A stretch of DNA of 34,203 nt from Candidatus Cloacimonadota bacterium (GCA_020532515.1 JAJBAY010000015.1:1-34203), one strand, 5' to 3'. Shown: positions 6,574 through 15,112, counted from the first letter of the stretch. The notes: generated by a model not told the origin, from the sequence alone. A program made the numbers and translations.

Positions 6574-8742
6574 CTAGGAAGGTTCTGTCTTCAGATAGCT
6601 TCCCACTATTTTGAGCAATTTGCCGCTTTTGAAAGAGACTACCAGCACAGCATCCTGATCTGTGCCATTTACCGAGAGCACCACACCTTCCTGATGTTCA
6701 TCGTGCCAGACCTTTTGCCCGATACGGAAGACCTTTTGGCTATCCCGGACTTTGTGCTTGGGCTTTTGGTAAGTGCTACGCGGCCGTTGCAGATCAAAAT
6801 CCTCGCTATCCAGGACATCATCGCCCAGACCACTGAGAAACATGCTGGGTTTGGTGATATTATAGGTGTCATAGAGCCTGCGGGAGAGGGCCAGGCTGAG
6901 GATCAATCTGCGTTTGGCGCGGGTGATGCCCACGTAAAACAGGCGGCGTTCCTCTTCGATTTCCTCTCTGGTTTCCATGCTCATGCGATGCGGGAGCAGC
7001 TCGTTCTCCAGGCCGGCGATATACACGGTTTCAAATTCCAGACCCTTGGCATTGTGCAGGGTCATGAGGCGCACGCTCTGCTGATCGTCGGATACCTTAT
7101 CCAGATCCGTCTGGAGCGCGATGAAGGGCAGAAAGTCCTCCAGGAGCGCGGGCTTATTGCTCTCTTTGGCAAAGCGTTCGGCAAATTCATTGACTGAAGC
7201 CACAAATTCGATCAGGTTTTCCGCGCGGGTGATGTCTTTGGGATCGCTGCTTTTACGGTAAAGGCTAATCATCCCAAGCTCTTCTACGATCTCTTTGACC
7301 AGATCCGCCACAGGCTGGGTTTTGGCAGCCTTACTCCAGGCCTGCATCATTTCGGCAAAATCGCTTACCCGTTTGAGGGCTGTGGATTTCAGTTCTTTCA
7401 CTGCACCGGGGTTCAAGATGCTCTGATGCAGGGAGATATGCGTCTTTACGGCATAGCTCAGGAGTCTGGTGACAGTGGTTTGTCCGATCCCGCGGGGAGG
7501 TTCATTGATGATTCTCAGGAGGCTTTCATTGTCGGCGGGATTGCTCAGCGAATTCAAATAGGCGATAAGGTCTTTGATCTCTTTGCGTTGATAAAACTGC
7601 AGGCTACCCACGATGCTATAGGGTATCTTCTTCTGCATCAAGGCATTCTCAAAGAGGCGGGATTGGGCGTTTGTGCGGTATAGGATGGTGAAGTCTCGCA
7701 AGTCGCAGCCTTCTTCCCAGAAGGTTTGGATTTCAGAGGCGGTCTGCTCGGCTTCGGCGTTGGCATCCGGATAGACCCGCAGCAGGGGTTTTATCCCTAC
7801 TCCCAGCTCGCTCCACAGTTCTTTGGGATGGCGGTTTTTATTGTGTTTGATCACCTGATTGGCCAAATCTAAAATCGCGGTGGTGCTGCGGTAATTCTGC
7901 TCCAGGCGAATGGCTTTTACTTCTTTGTAATCGCGTTCAAATTCCAGGATATTACGCAGCGTGGCGCCGCGAAAACTGTAGATAGCCTGGTCGTCATCGC
8001 CCACCACGCAGACCCTCTGGTGCTGCAGGGCCAATTGGTGGATGATCTCAAACTGCGCCTTATTGGTATCCTGATATTCATCGATCATGATGTATTGAAA
8101 GATGTTCTGGTACTTGGTACGTAGCTCGTCATTTTCCTGCAGCAGGCGAGCCGTATAAAGCAAGATATCATCAAAATCCATGGCCTGATTCAGGAGCAGA
8201 GTCTGCTGGTAATGGTGGTAAATGCTCACAAAACCGGAGAGAAAGGCGCTGTCTTCAAATTCAGCTTTATCGATATCCTCAGGCAGCATGAGCCGGTTTT
8301 TGTAGCGGCCGATGCGTCCCAAGACTCTGTTCAGGGGATATTTCTGTAGGTCAAAGCCATGCGTCTTATAGATCTTTTTGAGCACAGACTTCTGCTCGTC
8401 TGTGCCGTAGATGGAGAAATTTGCGTTGTAGGGCAGAAAGCTGGATTCAAAGCGCAGGATGCGCAGACAGATAGAGTGGAAAGTGCCTACCCACAGCGAG
8501 CGAACCGGGATATTGAGTAGTTGTTCCAGCCGGGTTTGCAGCTCTCTGGCCGCTTTATTTGTAAAGGTGACGATCAGTATCTGCCAGGGCGGGATGTGCT
8601 TCTCTTTGATCAGATAGGCAGCACGATAGATGATGCAGCGGGTCTTGCCGCTACCAGCTCCTGCCAAAACCAGAATCGGGTGATCAAGGTCTGTAACCAC
8701 TTCCAGTTGGCGGTCATTTAGTTTGGCCAGGTAATCTATCAT
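6574..8742 (-). CDS. UvrD/PcrA-type superfamily 1A DNA helicase
   Basis: This 722-residue ATP-dependent 3'-5' DNA helicase would act in excision repair and removal of proteins or conflicts from DNA. Motifs in order: Q motif 'LNDRQLEVV' at the start, Walker A 'AGAGSGKT' (27-34), Walker B 'DEYQDTN', motif III 'GDDDQAIYSFRGA', motif IV 'LEQNYRS', motif V 'LMTLHNAKGLEFETVYI' and motif VI 'VGITRAKRRL'. The C terminus ('IGQKVWHDEHQEGVVLSVNG') is the Tudor-like domain that binds RNA polymerase in PcrA and UvrD. A longer start at 8775 exists, but ATG at 8742 overlaps the upstream stop as TGATG and puts the Q motif at residue 8, as usual. It is the last gene of a six-gene minus-strand operon. Confidence 0.95.
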   Translation of the reverse strand: MIDYLAKLNDRQLEVVTDLDHPILVLAGAGSGKTRCIIYRAAYLIKEKHIPPWQILIVTFTNKAARELQTRLEQLLNIPVRSLWVGTFHSICLRILRFESSFLPYNANFSIYGTDEQKSVLKKIYKTHGFDLQKYPLNRVLGRIGRYKNRLMLPEDIDKAEFEDSAFLSGFVSIYHHYQQTLLLNQAMDFDDILLYTARLLQENDELRTKYQNIFQYIMIDEYQDTNKAQFEIIHQLALQHQRVCVVGDDDQAIYSFRGATLRNILEFERDYKEVKAIRLEQNYRSTTAILDLANQVIKHNKNRHPKELWSELGVGIKPLLRVYPDANAEAEQTASEIQTFWEEGCDLRDFTILYRTNAQSRLFENALMQKKIPYSIVGSLQFYQRKEIKDLIAYLNSLSNPADNESLLRIINEPPRGIGQTTVTRLLSYAVKTHISLHQSILNPGAVKELKSTALKRVSDFAEMMQAWSKAAKTQPVADLVKEIVEELGMISLYRKSSDPKDITRAENLIEFVASVNEFAERFAKESNKPALLEDFLPFIALQTDLDKVSDDQQSVRLMTLHNAKGLEFETVYIAGLENELLPHRMSMETREEIEEERRLFYVGITRAKRRLILSLALSRRLYDTYNITKPSMFLSGLGDDVLDSEDFDLQRPRSTYQKPKHKVRDSQKVFRIGQKVWHDEHQEGVVLSVNGTDQDAVLVVSFKSGKLLKIVGSYLKTEPS

Positions 8743-9182
8743 CAACCGGGGATGCGGACAAAATGAGCTGGGCAAAGCCTGCCTTCCAATCTGCCCTCAG
8801 GGTATTCCTTGTAGGCGGAGACACGGTACCAAAAGTCTCCCGGGCGCACGGTGGGGTCATTGTCAGAACTGTGTATATATCTCTGCAAAGGCTCATTAGC
8901 AACGTGTAACACGGTATCCACAATAGCATAAGCGCTGAAATAGCCCAGACTGCGATAGACATAATATCCATCTGTGTAGGAGGTGGTATTGCTATTCCAG
9001 GTAAGATCGATATAACGCGCGAAGTTTCCTGCCACCCTTACATCGCTATTCAGGCCTTGCACATCTTCGGGAGGGCTAATGATACTATCATTGAAATGTG
9101 GATCCAAAGGATTGTCGCGCTTGATGCCACAGGCACCCAAGGCCAGGGCGATCAGGATGATGGGGATCAATTTGCGGATCAT
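8742..9182 (-). CDS. Small lipoprotein with fibronectin type III-like domain
   Basis: The 146-residue product starts with a lipoprotein signal and lipobox 'LALGAC' (cysteine 18). Next comes 'RDNPLDPHF', a short motif common just after the lipidated cysteine in lipoproteins of some Gram-negative phyla. The remainder ('DLTWNS...YTDGYYVYRSLG...FWYRVSAYKEYPEG') has the beta-strand spacing of a single FnIII-like domain, with the characteristic W, the YxVYR strand and the terminal YRVSA strand. Such domains usually bind protein or polysaccharide outside the cytoplasm. Its stop overlaps the start of the helicase gene (TGATG), and the DUF5683 gene lies 8 bases upstream. The specific role is unknown. 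Confidence 0.75.
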   Translation of the reverse strand: MIRKLIPIILIALALGACGIKRDNPLDPHFNDSIISPPEDVQGLNSDVRVAGNFARYIDLTWNSNTTSYTDGYYVYRSLGYFSAYAIVDTVLHVANEPLQRYIHSSDNDPTVRPGDFWYRVSAYKEYPEGRLEGRLCPAHFVRIPG

Positions 9183-9190
9183 AATTCCTC

Positions 9191-9790
9191 CTAAAACCGT
9201 AATTCTACGCCATCGGGAGTGATCTGTAAGGGAGAGCTACTCCCGCGCTGGATGATTTCATCCCACAGATTGGCGTTGTATTCATTGGTCGAGATCACCG
9301 TGTCGTAAATATTGTAGGCCCAAATGATAGAGCCCAATCCCATCAGCATCAGTGAATAGTGGTGTGGCTTTTCGGTCTTGCCCCAATAACTGTTGATATT
9401 ATCTATCTGATTTGCCGCACAGTATTTATCGTAGTTCTTTTTAGCTTGATCATGGAAATACACAGATCCGATTATCGAGAGCAGTTCCAGACTCAAGATC
9501 ACGGTACCCTTGGTGGCATGTTTGGTGGAAAACTGTCCCAAGCCTGGCACCAGTGCACCTTTTATGAGGTTTAGATTAAATGGCACAGATTCCAGCTCAT
9601 AAAGCTGGAGGCGGCTTTGCCTGCTCAGAAGGTCTTCGCGGTAATTGGCACGATCTTGATAGTCCTGCCAGTTATATTTGGTGCTATCGGAAAAAGCTTG
9701 AATATCAAAGGCATCTGCCAGCAAGAGGCCGCAGCAGAGCAGGAAAAGCAGCATCAGCATCGGTTTCATAAAGTTATATCTCATCGTCAT
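9191..9790 (-). CDS. DUF5683-like exported membrane protein
   Basis: The 199-residue protein has an N-terminal signal peptide ('MLMLLFLLCCGLLLADA'). The central 'KGALVPGLGQFSTKHATKGTVILSLELLSIIGSVYFHD' has the 'PGLGQ' turn followed by a hydrophobic helix, the hallmark of DUF5683, a family of uncharacterised envelope proteins found in Bacteroidota and relatives. A second hydrophobic stretch ('HYSLMLMGLGSIIWAYNIYDTV') follows near residue 145. The ATG has AAGG overlapping the upstream stop (TAAGGATATG), so translation is coupled to the TPR gene. Neighbours (TPR protein upstream, FnIII-like lipoprotein downstream) suggest a shared envelope complex, but this is inference. Confidence 0.75.
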   Translation of the reverse strand: MTMRYNFMKPMLMLLFLLCCGLLLADAFDIQAFSDSTKYNWQDYQDRANYREDLLSRQSRLQLYELESVPFNLNLIKGALVPGLGQFSTKHATKGTVILSLELLSIIGSVYFHDQAKKNYDKYCAANQIDNINSYWGKTEKPHHYSLMLMGLGSIIWAYNIYDTVISTNEYNANLWDEIIQRGSSSPLQITPDGVELRF

Positions 9791-9794
9791 ATCC

Positions 9795-11219
9795 TTATTG
9801 CATCAGCGCTTCAGAGAGCTTATTTAAGGGGATCACAGAGCGATCCCGCAGGTTGATCTGCCAGATGTACAAAAAGGTCTGGGTGGGGGTGATAATGTCG
9901 TATCTGGCCTCGTATTTATACTGTCCGCTGGAGAGCAGAATCTTCCATCCGCTATCCCGGATATCTTTGAGTTCAAGTCCTCTCAAGACCTCAGCGCGTT
10001 TCTCTTCGATGCGTTTCAAAAGCAGGCCGCCCCGGTATTCATTGATGATCCTGCGGGCAAAGCCTGTGGGGTTGTTTTCAGCTTCGATTACGTTGCGCAT
10101 GGTGGCAGCCCTTGCCTTGTATTCTTCTTTGGGATCCAAGGCAATAGCCTGATTGTAGAGTTTCAGCGCCTCCGCGTGCTTCTGGGTATCTTCCAACAGA
10201 TCAGCTTGGGCAAAGAGCTGCTCGGCCTGACGGATGTTTGCCTTGACTTTATCCAACCTGGCGATGGCTTCCAACGCTGGAGGGTAACCCGGGATAATCT
10301 CAAAAGTCTTATTGTAATGCAGCAAAGCAGCTTCAAAATCCCGGTCTGCCAAGAGACTGTTTCCCTTGCGCACATACAGCGAAGTGATGGCTTCCAGGCG
10401 GGCATCCACCTCAGCTTGCTTGCTGGGATCATACTGTACAGCAATGCGGAAAAGCCGGTCTGCTTTCATGTAGTCCTGATCGTCGATATAGCCTTCTGCC
10501 TGAGCCCGATAGACATCGGAAATCAAGCGGTTGATAGTATCAGATTTTACCACGGGATAGCGTGAGAGTTCAAATAGCTCTCTCAAAGCAGCGTCGTAAT
10601 AGCCCTGCTCCAGCAGATGTTGGGCATAATCTGTCTTGCTGTCTATAAATTGCATCACAAAACGCCGGGCTTGTATTTCATAGGGATTATTAGGGAAATT
10701 ATCATAGAGATATTTGTAATCCTGCCAAGTGGAATTGCGGTCTTGGTACTCTTCCATATAGATGCTGATGCGGCGCAGCATCACCTGCGGAATCAGTGCG
10801 GAAGCGGGGATCTCGCGAATGATATCGTCCATATGGACCTTGGCCTGCGGCAGATTTCCCGCCTGAAAAGCTTCTTCCCCCATGCTCAGGTAAATCTGTG
10901 CCAGCTCATTGTCTGCCTCTTCGTTATTTGCCAGTTTTAAGAAGCGGATGGCCAAGGGGCGACTATTACGCTCGAGAGCTGTCTTACCCAGTTCCAGATA
11001 GCTATTTCCCCGCAGCAGTTCAGCCCGGGTGACGATAGCGCCATTCTTTCCGATCCTGACCAGGTCGTCGAGCTCTTGGATGGCTGCGGCATAGCGTCCT
11101 CCATCATATAGTCTCTGCGCGCTGTTCAAACGGTTTATCTCACAAGCACTGCCCAGCAGTAGCCACAAAGACAGGCCAAAGAGCAGGAGTAACGTGTTTA
11201 ATACTTTCTTAATCTGCAT
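9795..11219 (-). CDS. Exported TPR-repeat protein, possible lipoprotein
   Basis: A 474-residue protein of mostly TPR helices. The N terminus ('MQIKKVLNTLLLLFGLSLWLLLGSAC') is a hydrophobic export signal. The cysteine could be lipidated, but the preceding 'GSA' is a poor lipobox. TPR units occupy about residues 35-390, clearest at 'AQRLYDGGRYAAAIQELDDL', 'GNSLLADRDFEAALLHYNKT' and 'LEDTQKHAEALKLYNQAIAL'. The last 80 residues form a separate beta-rich segment ('GWKILLSSGQYKYEARYDII'). The reading could begin at a TTG at 11249 overlapping the upstream stop, but ATG at 11219 places the export signal at the very start and has GAGG upstream (12-base spacing, rather long). Function is unknown. It is likely periplasmic or outer-membrane associated. 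Confidence 0.78.
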   Translation of the reverse strand: MQIKKVLNTLLLLFGLSLWLLLGSACEINRLNSAQRLYDGGRYAAAIQELDDLVRIGKNGAIVTRAELLRGNSYLELGKTALERNSRPLAIRFLKLANNEEADNELAQIYLSMGEEAFQAGNLPQAKVHMDDIIREIPASALIPQVMLRRISIYMEEYQDRNSTWQDYKYLYDNFPNNPYEIQARRFVMQFIDSKTDYAQHLLEQGYYDAALRELFELSRYPVVKSDTINRLISDVYRAQAEGYIDDQDYMKADRLFRIAVQYDPSKQAEVDARLEAITSLYVRKGNSLLADRDFEAALLHYNKTFEIIPGYPPALEAIARLDKVKANIRQAEQLFAQADLLEDTQKHAEALKLYNQAIALDPKEEYKARAATMRNVIEAENNPTGFARRIINEYRGGLLLKRIEEKRAEVLRGLELKDIRDSGWKILLSSGQYKYEARYDIITPTQTFLYIWQINLRDRSVIPLNKLSEALMQ

Positions 11220-11245
11220 TTTAAAGAATATCCTCAGAGTGTATT

Positions 11246-11983
11246 TCAAATAACATATTTATGACCTTGAATGGCCTCTTGATAACGGCTGTCGGGGTTT
11301 TCACCCAGCCACTTTCTGGTTTCGGGTCTGCATTCATGGGTGAGCAGGATGCGCTTTAGGCCGTATTCCCTCAGCTTTTGAATCTGCTGCAGCTCTGGGT
11401 GTCCGGCATCAACTAACAGGGTGTGCGCTCCTCTAACGAAATCTGCAATGCTATCCGTAGTGTGAAGGTCTGAGCTATAGACAAAATCGCCCTTGGGAGA
11501 GCTCAGCTTCAGCGAAAAGGCACCCAGTTGATTGGGCAGCTTATGACTCTCGATCAAGTCTTGATAACCCCAAAGATGGTCGTTTTTACAGATGCTGATT
11601 TCGGGGAAATCTTCAGAGACTTTGGACAAAGGAAGTATCTGCAGGTCAAAATCAAAGCGTCTGGGAAAGATGTAAAAGAACTGCAGCATTTGGTGGAATT
11701 CAGCTTCCCGCTCTGGCAGATAGAGCTTGAGAGCCTTTTCCCGCCCCTGCAGATAGAGCATTTGAATCAGCATAAAGATCCCGCTGATGTGATCCGGATG
11801 CAGATGGGTGATGAGTACGGCATCCAGCTCATTTTTCGGTATTTGAACGTTGAGCAGGCTACGGGAACAGCCTTCTCCGGCGTCCCAAAGGAAGGTCATG
11901 ATATCCGTCTTGACCAAAACACAAGAAGCGTTCAGCTCTGGGCTGGGCATGCCGGAACCAGTACCTAAGATCTGTATTTGCAT
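11246..11983 (-). CDS. Metallo-beta-lactamase-fold hydrolase (RNase Z/PhnP-like)
   Basis: The 245-residue cytoplasmic protein opens with 'MQIQILGTGSGMPSPE', typical of the RNase Z/PhnP branch of the metallo-beta-lactamase superfamily. It carries the dinuclear zinc motif 'THLHPDH' (residues 59-65), then 'SSDLHTT' and 'LLVDAGH' in the middle and a late 'LLTHECRPE'. These fit a phosphodiesterase or tRNA 3'-processing type fold, but RNase Z itself is longer (about 300) and has an exosite arm not seen here. The start ATG directly follows the stop of the upstream transferase gene (TAGATG), with AAGG nearby. Substrate is unknown. PhnP-like cyclic phosphodiesterase and a small RNase Z are both possible. 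Confidence 0.85.
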   Translation of the reverse strand: MQIQILGTGSGMPSPELNASCVLVKTDIMTFLWDAGEGCSRSLLNVQIPKNELDAVLITHLHPDHISGIFMLIQMLYLQGREKALKLYLPEREAEFHQMLQFFYIFPRRFDFDLQILPLSKVSEDFPEISICKNDHLWGYQDLIESHKLPNQLGAFSLKLSSPKGDFVYSSDLHTTDSIADFVRGAHTLLVDAGHPELQQIQKLREYGLKRILLTHECRPETRKWLGENPDSRYQEAIQGHKYVI

Positions 11984-13075
11984 CTACTTTACCTTCTTTT
12001 GATTCTCTGGTACCACGATCGGCACTTGATCCAGCTTGCGGCCAAAGATCAGGAAGAATACCGTAAAAAGCAAAGTGCTAAAAATGAGCAGCTCCCGCGA
12101 GCCGATCCTGAAGACGATGATGGAAGTGAGCACGATGAGCACGTTTATCGTATAAATGATGGCAGCCGTTACCTTTACTGAGCCCAGCACGGTATTGATC
12201 CGGTGGGTGGAGTGGTCTTTTCCGCCTTGCATCACATGGCGGCCGTCGCGTCTGCGGGTAAAGCTCACCAGCGAGATATCAAAGATAGCATAGCTCAGCA
12301 GCAGTACTGGTAAGAGATAGAAGAACTTGTCATTGTACTTGATGCCGGCATATTGCGCCATCAGGATGCCCATTGAAGACAGGAAATAACCGATAAACAT
12401 ACTGCCGGCATCTCCCAAAAAGATCTTGGCGGGATTGAAATTATAGGGTAAAAAGCCAAAAGTGGAGCCGGCAAAACTAAGAGAGATCAGTGCGATGAGC
12501 GCCATGGCATTTTGATTTGAAGAAGTGGCATTGGTCAGTGCAAAGGCAAAAAAGCCCAGTCCCAGGATTCCCGCCATACCACTGATGATGCCGTCCATGT
12601 TGTCCAAAAAGTTCATCGCATTCATCAGCCCTACCATCCACAGAACCAAGAGTGGGAGAGTGATATAAGCACTGCCAAACATGCGCTGCAATTCGGGAAA
12701 AGTAAAGTTTGTAAAGATGAAGATAAAGCTTACCAGAAATTGCCCGAAGAGCTTGATCAGGGGCTGCATCCCGCGTCGGTCATCGATTACGCCAATGACC
12801 ACAATGATCACGCTGCCAGCCAGATAGCCCAACATGGGCCGATCAAAATACCGACCCGGAGAGATCAGCACATCATACACGCAAAGCAGGATAAAACCTA
12901 AAGCCACGACCAGCCCCCCCATCAGCGGTACGCTTTTAAGGTGCATTTTTCGGGCTTCGGGCTTGTCCACGAAATTTATCTTATTGGCCAATTTGATGAT
13001 AAAAGGCGTTAGCCCATATACAAATAGCCAGGACATTATGAATACGCTAAGGTACTCATATATGCGAAAGTTCAT
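11984..13075 (-). CDS. Glycosyltransferase family 4 polyprenyl-phosphate sugar-1-phosphate transferase (WecA/TagO/MraY type)
   Basis: This 363-residue membrane enzyme would move a sugar-1-phosphate, probably GlcNAc or a relative, from a UDP-sugar to undecaprenyl phosphate, starting surface polysaccharide synthesis. About ten hydrophobic segments are visible. Family motifs are 'DKPEARKMHLKSVPLMGG' after the first helix, 'GVIDDRRGM', 'NAMNFLDNMDG' (metal-binding aspartates), 'FLGDAGSMFIGY', and the cytoplasmic basic loop 'RRRDGRHVMQGGKDHSTHR'. The HxTHR-type loop and absence of mur/ftsZ neighbours favour WecA/TagO over MraY. Two ATGs are possible. The one at 13075 has GGAG at a 5-base spacing and is preferred over 13087. 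It is the first gene of the six-gene minus-strand operon. Confidence 0.88.
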   Translation of the reverse strand: MNFRIYEYLSVFIMSWLFVYGLTPFIIKLANKINFVDKPEARKMHLKSVPLMGGLVVALGFILLCVYDVLISPGRYFDRPMLGYLAGSVIIVVIGVIDDRRGMQPLIKLFGQFLVSFIFIFTNFTFPELQRMFGSAYITLPLLVLWMVGLMNAMNFLDNMDGIISGMAGILGLGFFAFALTNATSSNQNAMALIALISLSFAGSTFGFLPYNFNPAKIFLGDAGSMFIGYFLSSMGILMAQYAGIKYNDKFFYLLPVLLLSYAIFDISLVSFTRRRDGRHVMQGGKDHSTHRINTVLGSVKVTAAIIYTINVLIVLTSIIVFRIGSRELLIFSTLLFTVFFLIFGRKLDQVPIVVPENQKKVK

Positions 13076-13128
13076 CAGCTTCTCCATGCAATATTCTCAA
13101 GTCACCACACTCAATTGCAGGTGGATTT

Positions 13129-13134
13129 TGTCAA
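13129..13134 (-). promoter_or_regulatory. Possible -35 box for the WecA-to-UvrD operon
   Basis: A perfect TTGACA on the minus strand lies about 55 bases before the WecA-like start. At a 17-base spacing the -10 position reads AGTGTG, which is a poor match, so the promoter is uncertain. It lies in the 148-base divergent region shared with the plus-strand fusion gene. Confidence 0.3.
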
Positions 13135-13235
13135 TGTATTTTCAGAGGGGGGTTTTCCCCAGCCAGTTCATATTGTCTTTGGAAGCCGCCCTATCTGACT
13201 TATTATATCTATAAAAGTAAATTTAGGAGTGAAAT

Positions 13236-14570
13236 ATGTCTGGCATCATCTTTTTCAAAACGGTCAATTTGGCTAAAATCAGGGAGTTTTATGAGGGGAG
13301 ATTGGGGCTGAAACTGTGGAAAGATCAAGGCAAATGTTTGATCTTTGCCCATGGCAGCCTGAAACTGGGGTTTTGTGAGGGACAGGCCAGCGAAACGGGC
13401 GGCATCATCACCTTTGTCTATGACAGTCCAGCAGAAGTAGATGCAAGCTATGCCCGCTTTGAAAAGATCGCCACCGGTAAACCGGAAATCAGCGAATACT
13501 ACAAAATCTACCATTTCTGGGCTCGCGATTTTGAAGGTAGAAGTCTTGAGTTCCAATGCTTCATCGAGCCTGAAAAGAAGGGCACAGAAAAAGCAGAGAT
13601 CAGCATCCTCAATCCGGATAAAGCCAAACCCAAATTGCTGCTCACCCGCATGATTCCCGAAAACGCCGTGGATCAATTGAAGCAGGTCTTTGAGGTTCAT
13701 GCCAATACCGAACCCCGAAACTTAAGCAAAGCTGAGCTTCTGCAGCACATTCCCCAAATGGACGGACTGCTCTGCCTTTTAGGAGACACCATCGATCGTG
13801 AACTGCTCGATGCTGCCCCAAAGCTGCGCGTGATCTCAAACTATGCCGTGGGCTACAACAACATCGATATCGACTATGCCAAGTCTAAGAATATCGCCGT
13901 GTGCAATACCCCCGGCGTGCTTACCGAAAGCACCGCAGACCTGGCTTGGGCGCTGATCATGGCTGCCTCCCGACGCATCGTGGAAAGTGATAAATTCGTG
14001 CGCCGCGGAGAATTTGTGGGTTGGGAGCCGCTCCTGTTTTTGGGACAGGATCTGCACCATCGCACCTTGGGGATCCTGGGTCTGGGCAGGATTGGTGAAG
14101 CTGTGGGCAAAAGAGCCACCGGCTTTGGCATGAAAATCCTTTATCACAGCAGAACTGAAAAATCCCCAAGTTATGAAGCCACCAGGGTCGATTTAGAGAC
14201 TTTGCTGAAAGAATCCGACATCCTCAGCATCCACGCACCTTTGACGGATAAGACCCGGCATCTGATCGGAAAGAAAGAATTAGCGATGATGAAGGAAACT
14301 GCCGTTCTAATCAACACAGGCCGAGGCGCCATCGTGGATGAAAAGGAGCTGATCAAAGCTTTGCAAGAGAAACGCATCTTTGCCGCAGGATTCGATGTAT
14401 ATGAACATGAGCCGCAGATCCCTCAGGAGCTCTTAGATTTGGAAAATGTGGTGGTTCTTCCGCATATCGGTTCAGCCAGTTTTGCCACGCGGGCTGCGAT
14501 GGGAGAGATGGCGGCAGAAAACGCGATTGCGATTGTCAAAGGGGAAAAGCCCAAATCCCGAATCGTCTGA
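13236..14570 (+). CDS. VOC (glyoxalase-like) domain fused to D-2-hydroxyacid dehydrogenase
   Basis: This 444-residue protein joins two domains in one uninterrupted frame. Residues 1-112 resemble a vicinal-oxygen-chelate domain: 'FFKTVNLAKIREFYEGRLGLKLW' at the start and 'ARDFEGRSLEFQCF' at the end, retaining E105 as a possible metal ligand. The usual first-strand histidine is not visible. After a charged linker (113-130), residues 132-444 form a complete NAD-dependent D-2-hydroxyacid dehydrogenase (glyoxylate/hydroxypyruvate reductase or D-3-phosphoglycerate dehydrogenase type). It has 'GLGRIG' at 282-287 and the catalytic triad R363, E392 and H410, whose spacings of 29 and 18 match D-glycerate dehydrogenase. 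It is a single-gene unit with AGGAG before the ATG. Substrate is unknown; a 2-oxoacid or methylglyoxal-derived compound is possible. Confidence 0.88.
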   Translation: MSGIIFFKTVNLAKIREFYEGRLGLKLWKDQGKCLIFAHGSLKLGFCEGQASETGGIITFVYDSPAEVDASYARFEKIATGKPEISEYYKIYHFWARDFEGRSLEFQCFIEPEKKGTEKAEISILNPDKAKPKLLLTRMIPENAVDQLKQVFEVHANTEPRNLSKAELLQHIPQMDGLLCLLGDTIDRELLDAAPKLRVISNYAVGYNNIDIDYAKSKNIAVCNTPGVLTESTADLAWALIMAASRRIVESDKFVRRGEFVGWEPLLFLGQDLHHRTLGILGLGRIGEAVGKRATGFGMKILYHSRTEKSPSYEATRVDLETLLKESDILSIHAPLTDKTRHLIGKKELAMMKETAVLINTGRGAIVDEKELIKALQEKRIFAAGFDVYEHEPQIPQELLDLENVVVLPHIGSASFATRAAMGEMAAENAIAIVKGEKPKSRIV

Positions 14571-14640
14571 TCCTGCCAGCTATGGCACAGGGTTAAGCAA
14601 GAGTTTTTGCCCATTTACGCTTTACTATAGCCAAGACATA

Positions 14641-14677
14641 AAAAAACCGATCGGGGCAGGAATCCACCTCGATCGGT
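14641..14677 (-). terminator. Intrinsic terminator of the tRNA operon
   Basis: On the minus strand, the inverted repeat ACCGATCG...CGATCGGT (arms 14670-14677 and 14646-14653, extended inward by GG/CC) is followed at once by six T residues. It starts four bases after the CCA end of tRNA-Gln(CTG). This is a textbook rho-independent terminator. Confidence 0.88.
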
Positions 14678-14680
14678 AAA

Positions 14681-14754
14681 TGGCTGGGATGGGAGGACTT
14701 GAACCCCCACGTACGGAACCAGAATCCGCTGTCCTACCATTAGACGACATCCCA
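14681..14754 (-). tRNA. tRNA-Gln (anticodon CTG)
   Basis: The minus strand folds as a full cloverleaf. The seven-base acceptor stem TGGGATG pairs with CATCCCA, followed by G and an encoded CCA. The anticodon loop is TTCTGGT on a five-pair stem, giving CTG, which reads CAG glutamine codons. The T loop is TTCAAGT. It is the last of four tRNAs in the operon. Confidence 0.93.
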
Positions 14755-14766
14755 TCAAAATTATAT

Positions 14767-14841
14767 TGGCTGGGCAGGGAGGATTTGAACCCCCGGATGC
14801 CAGGACCAAAACCTGGTGCCTTACCGCTTGGCGACTGCCCA
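14767..14841 (-). tRNA. tRNA-Gln (anticodon TTG)
   Basis: Acceptor stem TGGGCAG pairs with CTGCCCA, with G and an encoded CCA after it. The anticodon stem CCAGG/CCTGG encloses loop TTTTGGT, giving anticodon TTG, which reads CAA (and CAG by wobble). The T loop is TTCAAAT. It lies 12 bases upstream of the second glutamine tRNA. Confidence 0.93.
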
Positions 14842-14855
14842 ACTCAAATAAAATG

Positions 14856-14947
<92 letters not shown>

Positions 14948-14984
14948 ATACATTTGTCTATATTATGTTTTCACTACTATACAC

Positions 14985-15070
14985 TGGCGGAGGATGAGGG
15001 ATTCGAACCCCCATGGGCAGAACCCGGCGGTTTTCAAGACCGCTGCCTTACCAATTAGGACTAATCCTCC
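14985..15070 (-). tRNA. tRNA-Ser (anticodon TGA)
   Basis: Acceptor stem GGAGGAT pairs with ATCCTCC, and G plus CCA are encoded. Anticodon stem GCGGT/ACCGC encloses loop CTTGAAA, giving TGA, which reads TCA and related UCN serine codons. The variable arm (CGGG...CCCA) marks class II. It is the first tRNA of the operon, behind the promoter at 15083-15112. Confidence 0.92.
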
Positions 15071-15082
15071 ATGTGGTCTTAT

Positions 15083-15112
15083 CCTTTAATTTGGGAATGG
15101 AAATTTTGTCAA
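15083..15112 (-). promoter_or_regulatory. Promoter of the four-tRNA operon
   Basis: On the minus strand a perfect TTGACA (15112-15107) is followed after 17-18 bases by TTAAAG/TAAAGG (about 15089-15083). That is a weak match to TATAAT but correctly placed about a dozen bases before the mature 5' end of tRNA-Ser(TGA). The strong -35 and the position make this the best-supported promoter in the window. Confidence 0.6.
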
